Below, piece by piece: positions 35,104 through 47,304 of a stretch of 64,000 nt of DNA; position 1 is the stretch's first letter, and each line of letters starts with the position of its first letter. The DNA is from Hypericum androsaemum (lineage: Eukaryota; Streptophyta; Magnoliopsida; Malpighiales; Hypericaceae). Below the pieces are notes generated by a model that made no database searches, was not told where the DNA came from, and was given only the letters and a program-made list of their open reading frames with translations. Made by a program: the position numbers and the translations under genes. The stretch lies in contig OZ023189.1 of assembly GCA_963995505.1 (NCBI GenBank), positions 3,919,155-3,983,154 of the forward strand, written 5' to 3'.

Positions 35104-35586
35104 TGATAGATATAATTCATATCTAATAACCCAAGATCATCATCATGCTGAATAGTTAAGAATTCATAGGAATACCTGGATCCATCGCGAATGATCGTCA
35201 ACTGTTGCGGAATCTCTACGACGATCGGGAACAACGAAAACCTGTACGAACACGGTGGTTTGTGGTCTTCCTCAACTAAATCCCTTAGACCCTCTTGGGC
35301 AACCGTCGCTCTTCCTGATGGGGAGAAGAGAACGTAATCGATTTAGTATGTTGGGGACCATAACCTAGGGGTCTTTATATATTGGCCAAGTAGGGTTCCC
35401 AAAATCCCCTTAATTGGGCCAATAACTGGTATCTGCTCATTGAGTCCATATTTCACTAGAAGTCAAGTAGTCTTGGACTTCCTAAACTATAGATCACCTT
35501 ATAATAGTCCAATTAGTCAAATAGCTAATATAACTGATAAATAAATATGTGGCCCATAATATAATTAGGAAATAAATTTCCTAACA
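35104..35586 (-). repeat. 3' LTR of the young Copia element
   Basis: 483 bp, TG...CA, preceded on the minus strand by the polypurine tract TGTGGGAGAT. It borders directly on the 3' UTR remnant of helicase copy 3 at 35103. Confidence 0.9.
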
Positions 35587-35999
35587 ATCTCCCACATGGG
35601 CTACCTATTCTTCCAGAAATAGTTATATCACAAATTCCTTAGGCGCGCATCTGTACGCTATTTATCTTTAGACTACTTCTGAAACAATCTGGTCCATCTT
35701 ATGTACAGATATAGAACCATCGCGGCATTTTATCACATTAGAATCGTGACTAATCCTCGATGATCACAATACCAATACATTCAATGACATAGATCAAATA
35801 TGGATGAGCAGCATGGAAATTACATGAAACGTGATCTTTAGCATATCTATTTCCAACTGGTCCTACTTTAGCGAGATCAAAACTTTAATGCAACAAAAAT
35901 ATTGCATATACCAAAACATACTTCATATTCAAGAATAGAACCAAGAAGTATCATTATTCAAATAGTTCGCAAATCATAGAACATCAAAAATGACTCCCA

Positions 36000-38006
36000 C
36001 TAAACTAAGGCATCAACTGGAAGAATACCTATATGAGCAGTGTGCTCATGAAAGACCTTAGATATTAAGCCTTTAGTTAGTGGGTCTGCTAGCATAAACT
36101 TTGTCCCAATATGTTCTATGGAAATTTGCTTTTCCTGAACTCTCTCTTTAACAACCAGGTACTTGATGTCAATAAACTTTGACTTTGTTGAACTGCTGTT
36201 GTTGTTAGCGTAGAGCACCGCTGAGCTGTTGTCACAGTAAATCCTCAATGGCCTATCAATGCCATCTACCACACGTAGTCCTGTGACAAAGTTCCTAAAC
36301 CATATTCCTTGACCGGATGCCTCATAACAGGCTATGAACTCCGCGGCCATGGTTGAAGGAGCTACTAAAGTCTGTTTAGCTGACTTCCATGAAATGGCCC
36401 CTCCAGCCAACATGAAAACGTATCCTGATGTGGAGCGAAAATCATCCTCGCACCCCGCAAAATCAGAGTCAGAATACCCGATGACCTCTAAGCTGTCTGT
36501 CCTCTTATAAGTAAGTATATAGTCCCTTGTTCTCCTCAGATAACGCATCACGCATTTAGCTTCCTTCCAGTGTTGCATACCGGGATTACTAGAATATCTT
36601 CCCAAAACTCCCATTATGAATGCTATATCCGGACGTGTGCAGACTTGAGCATACACCATAGACTTTGGATCTCCTGAAACAAAGTGTTCTGGCTGAATCA
36701 TATAAATCGTCTCATCAATGTTTCCATTGAGAAATACAGTCTTTACATCCATCTGGTACAGCTCCAAATCAAAATGAGCCACTAGTGCCATAATCGTTCT
36801 AAAAGAGTCTTTCGAAGATACCGGAGAGAAAGTCTCTTTATAATCTATGCCTTTCTTTTGAGTAAAGCCTTGTGCAACTAGACGAGCTTTATATCTCTCG
36901 ATATTGCCATTAGAATCTCTCTTGGTTTTGAATATCCATTTACAACCAATAGGTTTCTTACCTACAGGTAACTCAACGAGATCCCAAACGTCATTGTCTT
37001 TCATAGACTTTATCTCATCATTCATGGCATCGATCCATTTAATAGAATCAGAACTTTGCATTGCTTCAGAAAAGTCTTCAGGGTCATCTTCTGTTAAGCC
37101 AATGCCATCCTCATGTTCTTGAAGAAAGACGATAAAATCATCCGGAATCGCACTTCTTCTTTCTCTAATGGATCTCCTTAATGGCACTTCTTGAGTTTGT
37201 TGAGTTTGCTCAATAGGTGGTGCTTGAGGAAGGATCTCATTGTTGTCTTGATCTGGAACTGTGTTGTGAACAACAGTAGGTACTATGACCTGTTCATTTT
37301 CAACAACAGATTCTTCTTCAAAGACAACACTCCTTATGTTTCCTTCCCCCCAAAACTCAACATCCTCAAGGAATCTCGCATTTCCCGTCTCAAAGAAGGA
37401 TCTTGATGTGGGATTGTAAAACTTATAGTCCCTAGAGCGTTCAGCATAACCAACAAAGTAACAGCTAATTGTTCTTGAGTCCAGTTTTCTTTCATGTGGC
37501 TTATAAGGCCTTGCCTCAGCTGGACAACCCCAAATGTGCAAATGCCCAATACTAGGCTTTTTACCTGTCCACATTTCATAAGGGGTTTTGGTAACTGCTT
37601 TGCTGGGTACCCTGTTAAGGATGTATACTGCAGTTTTTAAAGCTTCTCCCCAGAGTGACTCTGGTAAGGTTGAATGAGTGATCATACTCCTCACCATATC
37701 TTTAAGAGTTCGGTTCCGACGTTCAGCAACACCATTCATATTGGGTTTCCCCGGCATGGTGTATTGCGGAATAATTCCACACTCATTGAGGAAAAGCGCG
37801 AAGGGTCCTGGACGTTGTTCTCCTGATCCATCATACCTACCGTAGTATTCACCACCACGGTCAGATTTGACAGCCTTTATTTTCTTTCCAAGTTGAAGTT
37901 CAACTTCAGCTTTGAAAGACTTAAAAATATCCAAGGATTGAGACTTCTCATGTATCAAATATAGGTAACCGAATCTAGAATAATCGTCTATGAACGTAAT
38001 GAAATA
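36000..38006 (-). pseudogene. Copia pol: integrase to RNase H, reverse transcriptase core deleted
   Basis: Open from 37958 to 36000 (652 residues), with related sequence back to a TAG just before TATTTCATTACGTTC at about 38004. Integrase: [31 protein letters not shown]. Reverse transcriptase N-terminus: [50 protein letters not shown]. The frame then passes from [10 protein letters not shown] straight to [19 protein letters not shown]. The stretch that normally carries the YVDD catalytic centre (roughly 160 residues in this family) is absent without a frame change. RNase [54 protein letters not shown]. The product could not reverse-transcribe. Confidence 0.9.
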
Positions 38007-39305
38007 CTATTGTCCATTCCAAGAAGCCGTAGGGAATGGACCACATATATCAGTATGTATAAGTTCTAAGACATCTGTAGCTCTTTCGGCACCTAAGTTC
38101 CTAGAGTTTGTTCTTTTTCCCTTTATGCACTCAAGACAAACTTCATAATCTTTCAAATTAAGGGGTTCGAGAATTCCGTCCGACACAAGCCTTTGAATTC
38201 TCTGTTTAGAGATATGACCTAATCGCTTGTGCCATAAAGCAGCAGAATTCTCACTTAATTTTCTCTTTGTACCACGTGAACTTGTTTGCAGTATTTCATT
38301 ATGGGAGCTAATGACATCAAGTTTGTATAGATTATCAATTAAAGAGCCAGAACCAAGAAATTTTGAATTTTGGTAGAGACTAAATTTTTTGTTTCCAAAT
38401 GAACAAGAAAAACCTGACTTGTCCAAACTCGAAATGGAAATTAAATTCCGTCTAAAAGACGGTACAACGAATGTCTCAAATAAATCCAAATAAAATCCAG
38501 TCTTTAATCGTAATCTTAAAGTCCCTATAGCCTCCACTGTAACTTTACTCCCGTCGCCCACGTAGATGAATTTTTCATTTTCACTTGGTGGCCGGCTCGA
38601 TAGGCAATCCTGCATGGACATACTTATGTGAGTAGTAGCACCAGAATCTACCCACCAAGTATCTTTAGGTACAATAGCCAAATTAACTTCAGAACAAACC
38701 AAAGTTAGAAGCATACCCTTCTTTACACGCCAAGTGGCGTACTTGGGACACTCTTTCTTCATGTGTCCCTGCTTTTTGCAGAAGAAGCAAGTAGGAACCT
38801 CATCTTGCTTCTTTTGTTTCTTCTGCTGAGAAAATTTTTCTGCAACATCCTTAGCTCTTTTCTTTCCCTTTGACTGAGAGTTTGATACCAAGTGAGCACT
38901 TTCAGTCCTATCTCGCAACTGTCTATCTTCTTCTTGCACACAATGAGATATGAGCTCATTTAGAGTCCATTTAACCTTCTGAGTATTATAACTCACCTTA
39001 AATTGCCCAAAGTGTGCGGGAAGAGATATCAAAACCAAGTGCACGAGTAAGTCTTCCGACAACTCTAGCTTTAGTGACTTTAGTTTTGAAGCGAGATGAG
39101 ACATCTCCATAATGTACTCCCTTATGTTCCCTTTGCCTTTATACCTCATGGAAACGAGTTTTGACAAATGGTTACTCACCTCCGATTTTTCATTCTTGGC
39201 AAAGTACTGCTCAAGTTCTTCAAGGAACATCTTGGCACTTTGTGTCTCAGCATTGGAGTCCCGAAATACTTCTGGGATAGAGCGCCTCATGATCTTCAAG
39301 CACAT
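38007..39305 (-). pseudogene. Copia gag, protease and pre-integrase
   Basis: 432 open residues on the minus strand. Gag-polypeptide region (SMRYKGKGNIREYIMEMSHL, LISLPAHFGQFKVSYN), CCHC zinc knuckle CFFCKKQGHMKKECPKY, aspartic protease active site WWVDSGATTHIS, pre-integrase ALWHKRLGHISKQRI with C-x2-C-type EVCLECIKGKRT, and the start of integrase (DVLELIHTDICGPFPT). It ends at a TAG that separates it from the downstream pol frame. The gag N-terminus (MLNGTNFKSWKETIE, about 39460) lies upstream and is separated by a TGA at about 39369-39371, so at least two stops interrupt the polyprotein. Confidence 0.9.
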
Positions 39306-39368
39306 ACGGTTAGAGCGATCCCACTTCTCAATTTTAACCTCATTGAGGTTTTCCGGAGTGGAAGTGGG

Positions 39369-39510
39369 TCATTCCGACAGAAGTGCAAGATCCAAGTCTA
39401 CACAACCGAGGGTAATTTCTATAGTTTCCTTCCAGCTTTTGAAATTTGTCCCATTCAGCATTGGGATAGTACTAAGTTGGGAAGTAATATTGGCTGGATC
39501 AACAAAGAAC
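39369..39510 (-). pseudogene. Copia gag N-terminus
   Basis: Minus-strand reading frame MFFVDPANITSQLSTIPM then LNGTNFKSWKETIEITLGCV, the conserved start of Ty1-copia gag. It ends at TGA and resumes in the same register with PTSTPENLNEVKIEKWDRSN before the main 432-residue frame. Confidence 0.8.
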
Positions 39511-39784
39511 ATTAGGAAACTCACAACATAACAAAAATATATCATATAATGCATGACATAAATAATTATATAAAAATTGGGAACCCATCACAAAATACCT
39601 AACACAACATTAATTCCTAGTCTTTGGACAGAGAAATTAACTGTAAGCGGTACTCTTAATACAATGATCAAATGCTGATGATTAGTTCTGTCAAATAATA
39701 ACCTATCTTTGGACTGGTTATTATTCACATGGAAAATCTGTACAATCATCACACATCTATCACACATTTATCATCGCAGGCGTA

Positions 39785-40035
39785 TTGTTAAATGGCCAAA
39801 TTGTGACTTCCTTTGGGCCGAACACAATTTGCATAAGTAACAGTACGCATAACATGTATTTAGATTGGTTGAATAAAATATTTGATTAATTGGCCAAACA
39901 ATGTCTTCCTTTGGGCCGATCATAGTTCGCATAAATAACCAACTATTCACACAACATCTATATACATTAGTTGTATAATGTATAATATTAATTTGCCAAA
40001 CTGTGTCTTCCACAGATCGCATAATTAACAGTACA
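39785..40035 (-). repeat. Three imperfect repeats of about 100 bp in the Copia leader
   Basis: TGGCCAAATTGTGACTTCC (39793), TGGCCAAACAATGTCTTCC (39892) and TTGCCAAACTGTGTCTTCC (39990) begin three related blocks that also share GGGCCGA and GCATAA. They lie between the PBS and gag. The rest of 39555-40489 shows no coding signal. Confidence 0.8.
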
Positions 40036-40489
40036 CATAATATCTATATTTTTAGTCGAATAAATCTTTCGCAAAAGAGGTTATTATGGTAACATATTGC
40101 TTGGACCGATTCAACCAAAAAATTCTGAATAAACAATATATAATATACTTGTAATCTGGATCCTCAATTACCAAATAAATCAATAGACATTCATGCACTC
40201 ACATGATTGAGACAACAATCACGGAATAACACATAGGTTTGGTTACTGTCTTCTATAATTAATTAGATAGAACTAAATAAACTAATTTCTGGATCCAACA
40301 GCCAAATCAAGCATCATCCAATCAGAAAAAAAAAATTGATAGTCCGTGAATTCAGAAAGGAATAGGGAACGAGACAACATTAATTTTGATCCAGAAAAAA
40401 AAAACAAAGCGTGCGTTTTAATATCTTTGGTACGATTATCAAAGATAAAACTCTAACAATCCAACAATGATGAAAGTTCCGATACCACT

Positions 40490-40972
40490 TGATAGATATA
40501 ATTCATATCTAATAACCCAAGATCATCATCATGCTGAATAGTTAAGAATTCATAGGAATACCTGGATCCATCGCGAATGATCGTCAACTGTTGCGGAATC
40601 TCTACGACGATCGGGAACAACGAAAACCTGTACGAACACGGTGGTTTGTGGTCTTCCTCAACTAAATCCCTTAGACCCTCTTGGGCAACCGTCGCTCTTC
40701 CTGATGGGGAGAAGAGAACGTAATCGATTTAGTATGTTGGGGACCATAACCTAGGGGTCTTTATATATTGGCCAAGTAGGGTTCCCATAATCCCCTTAAT
40801 TGGGCCAATAACTGGTATCTGCTCATTGAGTCCATATTTCACTAGAAGTCAAGTAGTCTTGGACTTCCTAAACTATAGATCACCTTATAATAGTCCAATT
40901 AGTCAAATAGCTAATATAACTGATAAATAAATATGTGGCCCATAATATAATTAGGAAATAAATTTCCTAACA
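40490..40972 (-). repeat. 5' LTR of the young Copia element
   Basis: 483 bp, about one visible difference from 35104-35586 (ATAATCCCC versus AAAATCCCC). On the minus strand it is followed by AGTGGTATCGGAAC, the primer-binding site. Confidence 0.9.
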
Positions 40973-41248
40973 ATCTCCCACATGGGCTACCTATTCTTCC
41001 AGAAATAGTTATATCACAAATTCCTTAGGCGCGCATCTGTACGCTATTTATCTTTAGACTACTTCTGAAACAATCTGGTCCATCTTATGTACAGATATAG
41101 AACCATCGCGGCATTTTATCACATTAGAATCGTGACTAATCCTCGATGATCACAATACCAATACATTCAATGACATAGATCAAATATGGATGAGCAGCAT
41201 GGAAATTACATGAAACGTGATCTTTAGCATATCTATTTCCAACTGGTC

Positions 41249-44200
41249 CTACTTTAGCGAGATCAAAACTTGAGTCTGAAACGGATCTTCTCTGAGAACA
41301 TCCACAGACCAAATTAACGATAAATGATCGGTGATTCTGCTGTGTTTTAACAAATTGGCCGATGCTCCAACGTTAGGAGGTAATGTTCCTCTAGTATGTG
41401 ATGGACGCCAACCATCAGCCAGCTTCCGTAGAAAAGAAATAGCCTCTTTAAGATCGTCAAGGTTCCGCACTTTTTTGATCGATTCGAGGAAGTCATAACT
41501 CAATATAACCTATAGAGAGATTAAATTCAGAGGCACCGGATTTTTAGAAGTATCCAATACCTTTAAAAAATTGGGAACAAGAAAATTGGAGAACTTGATC
41601 ATTTGCTCATCCAAAGCAAGATAATACTAGCTAGCACTTGTAATACCTTCCATCTTGAATCTCTGAACAATATTGAATCGGAATCATGCAGGCCAAGCTC
41701 GAAAAATGAAACTGCAATGGCACAGGATAATCTCTTGTCATCTTCAGCATTATAGTAGCATTTCTGGCCCTTGGCATCATCGACCAGCTTCTTCCAAATG
41801 GACCGGCTGCTCGTCAAAGTAGGTTCATTCCCGAGTATCCATAGACAATGTCTAAGAAGAAGCAGCAACATCAGTACATCGAACAACGCGATGGTGTGTA
41901 AATAGTTAGAGAAGAATATTTGAGGTCTAAAGATAATACCTTGCACGAGTTAATGCTACATTCACCCTTTGTTCATTTGAAAGAAAGCCAACATCTCCAT
42001 TCCTGTTGCATCTCACGGTGGAAAAAATTATGACATCCTCCTCACCACCTTGGAAACCATCCACAGAGCGAACGTTCACGGAGAAATCACCACCGGGATC
42101 TGCACTATATTTTCCAATTCTTTCTTCAATTGCCTTTACCTGAGCCTTGTATGGTGATATGACACCTACACTAAGCTTCTTTTTTGTGCTAACGAATCCT
42201 GTGTCAAAAAGAAAATGAAAAAATGGAATATACCCAACACCATAAGTTTAACTTGCAAATACATTTGAAGAAAATTTCAGGGTGACATCTGTTTAATATT
42301 GTATTGTACCTTGATAAAGTCTTGCAACAATGTCATCTATGACAGCAACCTCAACCATGTTTCTCGTACTCTTCCTATCCCGGTCCTCGAAACCTTGTGC
42401 AACGTTTATGAAGGAGTAAGATCCAAACATATTTCCTTCAAGGAAGTTCCTTTGGTAACTAGTATCTTTTACATTCGGAGCATCCATAATTTGTCCGTTG
42501 TAGAACTGCGTGTTTGAGAATAAGCTAATCGACGGATGCATTCTGTATTGGATGTTAAGCAAAAGCTTTTTCGAGCCCAAGTTCACCAGCCTCTCGAACA
42601 AACTTCTTCCAAAATGAGCCTTACTTGAAATCTAATAGAATTTTAATGTTCAACATCACCAGACAGATAATGTATGTACAATAACACACGAGTTTTTAGT
42701 TAAAAAATAGAACCTGGCTAGTAACCATTGCTGCCAGTTGCCTCTCATCTCCTGCAAGAATGGCATGGCGAAGACCAGGGATACGCAAAGGTATTGCAGA
42801 TTCACACTCTTTAAGTTGAGCAGCCTCGTCGATGACTAGCATCTGCACTGGCTCCATCCCATTAGCTAGCAACTTTGCGGCACCAGATGCAGTACAAAAA
42901 AGCAAGCAAGCATTCGACCAGCAAAACTTCGTTAACGAGCTTCGGTCAGTGGATTCGATTGAGAGTTGAGGAAGCAAAGATAACATATGGATTAGCTGTC
43001 TCCTTGCGTCGCATAGCTTCAGAATATCCGCTCTGCTTCCTACACCTCGCAGAACCAGGAGCAACCCTTCACCTGCATAACAACTACTTGATTGCAGCAA
43101 AGTCTCGAAAGCTTTCAGCAGATCAAGCGCTTTGATCATATTCTTAGCTGCACTTGGAGAAAGAAAAGAAGTTGGCAGATGTTTACACAGATTTACAATG
43201 CAGAACTTGAATCTGTCTCCAATAAACTCCAATCTTTTCTTAATGAATTCTTCTAATGTCCAATCTTTGTCATTAGAAAGAGTATCTTCATTTTCGCGGT
43301 GCATACTGCGCAAGTATGACTGGTATTCCCCTTCATAATCAACAAGTAGACATTCTAGGGATCTCAGGATGTTGTTCCAACCAGACATCGGAGCCAAACA
43401 CTTTGCGAGAATATCAACACGATTGTCAAGGAAGATATCAAGAAGGCCACTGCTGTCATCAATCTTCATCCTCTCCTGATTCCTGAACAGAACCATATCT
43501 CCAATCCGATAACGCTCATTTTCGAGCAAACCGGCTGCTGATTTCAACACACATGCTGCAACTTGCATCACCGCGATATTCGTGGGAGCACATGTAAGTG
43601 TCCTGCATTTCATTTTAAGCAATGAGTACAATATGCAAGCGATGGTCTTTGTTTTCCCGGTCCCCGGGGGACCCCAAATCAACTTGAGAGATATCCGATG
43701 AAAGCAGTCACTCTTAGCAATGGAGCTCATAACTGCAGCTTCCTGGGATCCATTTAGATTAAAGGAGGCAACATCTCTTAAGAAAGAAGAGGGTATCCAT
43801 TCATTCCCTCTAAAAGAACAAATGCAACAATCCTCTTCGTCCTCTGAATATTTATATCGCGCTATCTTCTCGATAAATCCCGTGTTCTGCCCTCCAAATT
43901 CAGAGCACAATGCATTACATATCCGGATGTTTGTCATTAAACTTGTCAAGCACACAGCAAAAAGTGTGGCTGCCTCCTCCCCATCACCACTTTTCTTCCT
44001 CAAACATCCCGAAACTGTAATTGGCTTTGATGATATAACTGCAAGTGTATCGCCTTCTCCACTCACCTTCTCCACAAAGGCGATGAGGTAAGGTTGCTTC
44101 GGTCTGTTTAGATCATCAACCGATCTCGGTTTAACATCTGTCAGAGCAACGAGATCTCCACGTCGAGGTTCATAAGCATCTTTGTTCCTCCACGGAGCTA

Positions 44201-44713
44201 GTAAGATTTCATAAAACAAATCCTTAGGAGGCTCAAAATCTATACGTTTCTCCACGGAGATCACTTGGGAGAAGGGTAAACGAGATACTGCCTCTACACT
44301 CGAGGCCAAATCCGCGCGTGTTTCCTCGATCAACGAGGGAAGGAAAGACTTGAGGTAATGAGTTGCTGACATGAATGTATCAGGTATTTGTTGCACCTGT
44401 GATTGGAAAACACTTATCATTGATTGCTTGCTGATGATACAACAACAACAACCACAACAATGGCTATTGTAACTACTTAAAAACTGCAGAGGCTGACGTG
44501 CGGGTTCGAACTCGGAAGGTGTAACAAATTCTACTTGATGCAAACCCAAGGTAATAGAGCTGAATCCAGAGGTTGGGGTATTTGAAAGGAAGTACATACC
44601 TGGCCTTTGTAAAGATCTTTGTTAAGGACATCCCGGAGAGACCAAGAAAACACAATGTCTACTAACACTCTATCCTTGGGAACCTCCTTTTTCTTCACCA
44701 CAAAGAAGCTCAT
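41249..44713 (-). CDS. SEN1/UPF1-like helicase, copy 3, C-terminally truncated by a Copia element
   Basis: Minus-strand exons 44713-44600, 44396-42714, 42631-42310, 42198-41940, 41851-41647, 41509-41249 join in frame to 2,844 nt, about 947 residues. Motifs: Walker [83 protein letters not shown], all intact. Intron 2 of copy 4 is absent here: [18 protein letters not shown] reads straight through. The basic linker present in copy 4 (around [17 protein letters not shown]) is shortened. At 41268 the gene meets Copia interior, so after DPFQTQV the frame ends in a few element-derived residues (LISLK) and a stop at 41249-41251. The last part of exon 7 and exons 8-9 are missing. The helicase core could still be made; stability and function are unknown. 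Confidence 0.85.
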
Positions 44714-46207
44714 CTTTGAATGTTAACTCTTCCTTTCCTTTGATATGATCAATTCATATATAATTTATCTCCAAAAGTTTAACAAAAAAAAAAGTTAAAG
44801 AAAATGGCTTTCTGTTTTTAGTATACGATGCAACTGTTGTTTGCTTGAAACAGAAAGCGGAAGAGTTGCAGTGAAAATTGAAACCAAGATGTCTTTAAGA
44901 AATGGTTCAGAAAGAGAATAATTTGGATAATCAAAGGGCAAGAAGATGAAAAGGCATTTCCTGTATTTGTATTCGGATTCAGGTGGGGTATGTCGAGTCA
45001 TATTTAAAAAATAATTCTAAATGTTGGAACCTTTTCAGAAAAACAAAAAAAAAATGTTCCAAATTCTCTTATAGGCTTATAATGCCACTAGGTTTGATGC
45101 GACAATAGCGATGATGCGTCTAGTTTCGTAAAAAGTTTTGAGCGGGCGAATTAAAATCTATTATTTAATTAGCAAACTATGATTTGCTTTTTTTAGCAAT
45201 TAATTTAATTTAAGCCAAGGAAGCAAAAATGCCCCGTGACTGACTGTCTCTAAAGACCAACACGGGTTTTTTCTAGTGTGTTTTGTCCTCATTCACACGC
45301 ATCCCGGAAAACTTCTCAGGAGATACTCATCCTGATTCTACTCCCGGCTAAACGCGTTTAACCTTGGAGTTCTCTCAAGATGTGTGCCAGAAAAAAATTT
45401 GCACCTTGTTGGTATGGATAGTATCAATCAAATCATTTAAGTCATTTCAGATAGTACAGATCATTAATGGGGTATCACATTAATATTGTTTTGATTTTCG
45501 TGGCGTGATAGGGTGAGAAAATAATCATAAAAATCTGTACCGAATCACATTTCCAAATTTTGCATTGTAAATTTGATATAGTTTAGTTCATTAATTTTGC
45601 AATTCTCATTTGATTTACCCCATCCTTGTTTATGTTCAAGAAAACTTATATCTATATATATATATATTTTATTTTTTTTGGATTGCAATATCTTTTGATT
45701 ATTCTTAAAAGTGGCCGGAGCTATTCTCAATTTTGTAGAGTAAATATCATGTTGTTTTCGATTTACTAGTGAAAAACCCTAAAAACATTGTGGTTTCTCC
45801 TCTACAGTGTTATCGCCCTCCCCCAAAACCTATCTTTCTATTCCTCTTCAAATTCTAGATTTTCTTGGTTAGAAGAAGGATTAGACCAAAATATTGGATT
45901 GATTCTAGACGATAAGTAAAGGGAAAATAGTCTAGTTGTGCTCTCATATTTTTCTTGAAATTATTCTCGGTTCTTGTGGTTTTAAATTAGTTCAGTCATG
46001 TCTGAAGTGTTTGTTCACCCGTAAGCATGTTACTATAATAAAGAAAATTTCATTTTTGGTTTGGTCCGAAAATATAAAAATGTCAAAACTATCCTTGTTA
46101 AAATTCTCAACCCTCCTTTTTGGTGTCACCTGAGCTCCACGTCACCCCTCCCCCTCCTTCGCCGCCCGTTTTCCCCTCCATCTCCCCAACCCCGCCCCGC
46201 CCTCATT
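44714..46207. promoter_or_regulatory. Upstream region of helicase copy 3 and intergenic DNA
   Basis: 44714-45000 is the 5' flank of copy 3; it shares GAAGATGAAAAGGCAT with the 5' flank of copy 4 (57120-57150). 45000-46100 is AT-rich with a TA microsatellite near 45650. No gene is seen. Confidence 0.5.
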
Positions 46208-46568
46208 ATGCCACCAAGTCCCGTCGCCGTGGAGTTCGAAACCACTGCGACAACCACCGTGTCCTTTCTCTCCAAGCAATCCGTCGAGATCCAAACTGTC
46301 CTGTCCACCTCAGAGCCCGACCTGGCCAGGATCAAACCCGAGGCGCCCTCGATCGCCGCGTCCATCTCCTTCCTTGAGCAGCTCCTCACCGAGAGCTTCT
46401 ACTTCCTCTCCTCGCTCAGTCCGTCGCCGAGCTCAAACAGTCCCTGGAAACACTAAACTCAAAGCTTCTTCCCAAGAAGAAGTTCTCCTTTCATAACCAA
46501 GTCGAGAAAACCGCCGGCCGAGCCACGATCACACCAGGAGGAAGCACCAGCCACGGAACTTTCAGGGT
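46208..46568 (+). pseudogene. Fragment resembling tubulin-folding cofactor C N-terminal region
   Basis: Reads MPPSPVAVEFETTATTTVSF, LSKQSVEIQTVLSTSEPDL, then APSIAASISFLEQLLTESFY and, after one frame change near 46418, VAELKQSLETLNSKLLPKKK followed by FSFHNQVEKT. The ISxxISxLExLLxES and the L-x-SLxxLNSxLLPKKKFSF block resemble the N-terminal helical domain of plant tubulin-folding cofactor C, which continues into a CARP/TBCC domain absent here. Sequence identity ends near 46568. A truncated, frameshifted fragment, not a gene. Assignment is by pattern only and another helical protein is possible. Confidence 0.5.
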
Positions 46569-47300
46569 TAGAGACTTTATTGGGATACAAGGAAACGGGG
46601 TATTTACGTCATCCGGTTTTCTCATCCATTGGGTTTTTTTTTTGGAAATTACTGTTTTTCTTTTCACTTCTCTTTTCTATTTTTGTAATTTGCTCTGCCC
46701 TTACGAATCTGGCGTCGTTTTTACTTGCACTTGGGTATTAATACAATTCGCATGGCAAGGCTTAAAATTAGTTTTGTTTCTTTCTTCATTTTGCACCTTA
46801 TAATTTCTTAAAATACTATTAAAATATTAATAGGAGTTTGTCCATATATTAAAATATGAAGATTTACGAATGTAAAAAATATTATTAGGAAAATTATTTA
46901 CTGAAATGAGATCAAACAGTCGACAGAATATTAGAGGTTATACATATTATTAAGATACACCGCATCATAATTTTTTAATAAGAAAATATTTTACATTATT
47001 CTAAACTAACTGAGGTGGCATGATGATAAATTGTTAGGATTTGAAAAAATTAATTTAAATTTTGAAATAGTATAATTATATTTTAAAAAATTATGGTGAT
47101 GTGACAATATTTAAAAAAATTAATGATGTGCATATTCATGCTAACGTGTACATCATTTAAGATGGCGTGAAAATTGTAAAATAAAATTTTTAAAAAAAAA
47201 TTAAATGATCTAATGTATAATAAAAGAAATCACATTTTTAGGTGGTCTCGTATCACACCGCAAAAATATCAAAACTATTGAAAAATACATAAAAAGGATA
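46569..47300. other. AT-rich intergenic stretch
   Basis: No coding signal; very A/T-rich with many short repeats. It separates two host-gene fragments that may have been carried together by one element. Confidence 0.5.
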
Positions 47301-47304
47301 GTCT

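Larger units (their letters stand above)
35104..41267 (-). mobile_element. Young Ty1-copia element with extra truncated repeat at its 5' side
   Basis: Two 483-bp LTRs (35104-35586 as 3' LTR, 40490-40972 as 5' LTR; on the minus strand TGTTAGGAAATTT to TATCTATCA) differ at about one position by eye. The PBS after the 5' LTR reads TGGTATCGGAAC on the minus strand (initiator tRNA-Met type, 40489 downward) and the PPT is GTGGGAGAT at 35587-35595. Beyond the 5' LTR, 40973-41267 repeats the element's own 3' interior (35587-35882), so the structure is partial interior-LTR-interior-LTR. Flanks show no matching 5-bp target duplication. Coding capacity is damaged by two stops and by an in-frame loss of the reverse transcriptase centre. 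Confidence 0.9.

Noticed and set aside
37191..39531. + strand open frames across the young Copia element
   Set aside because: They are the opposite strand of well-matched gag and pol on the minus strand.
45650..45680. TATATATA tract as promoter
   Set aside because: A plain microsatellite with no gene downstream in a suitable position.
46120..46389. Pro/Arg-rich frames on both strands in the GC-rich patch
   Set aside because: They are alternative frames of the cofactor-C-like fragment, with composition driven by GC content.
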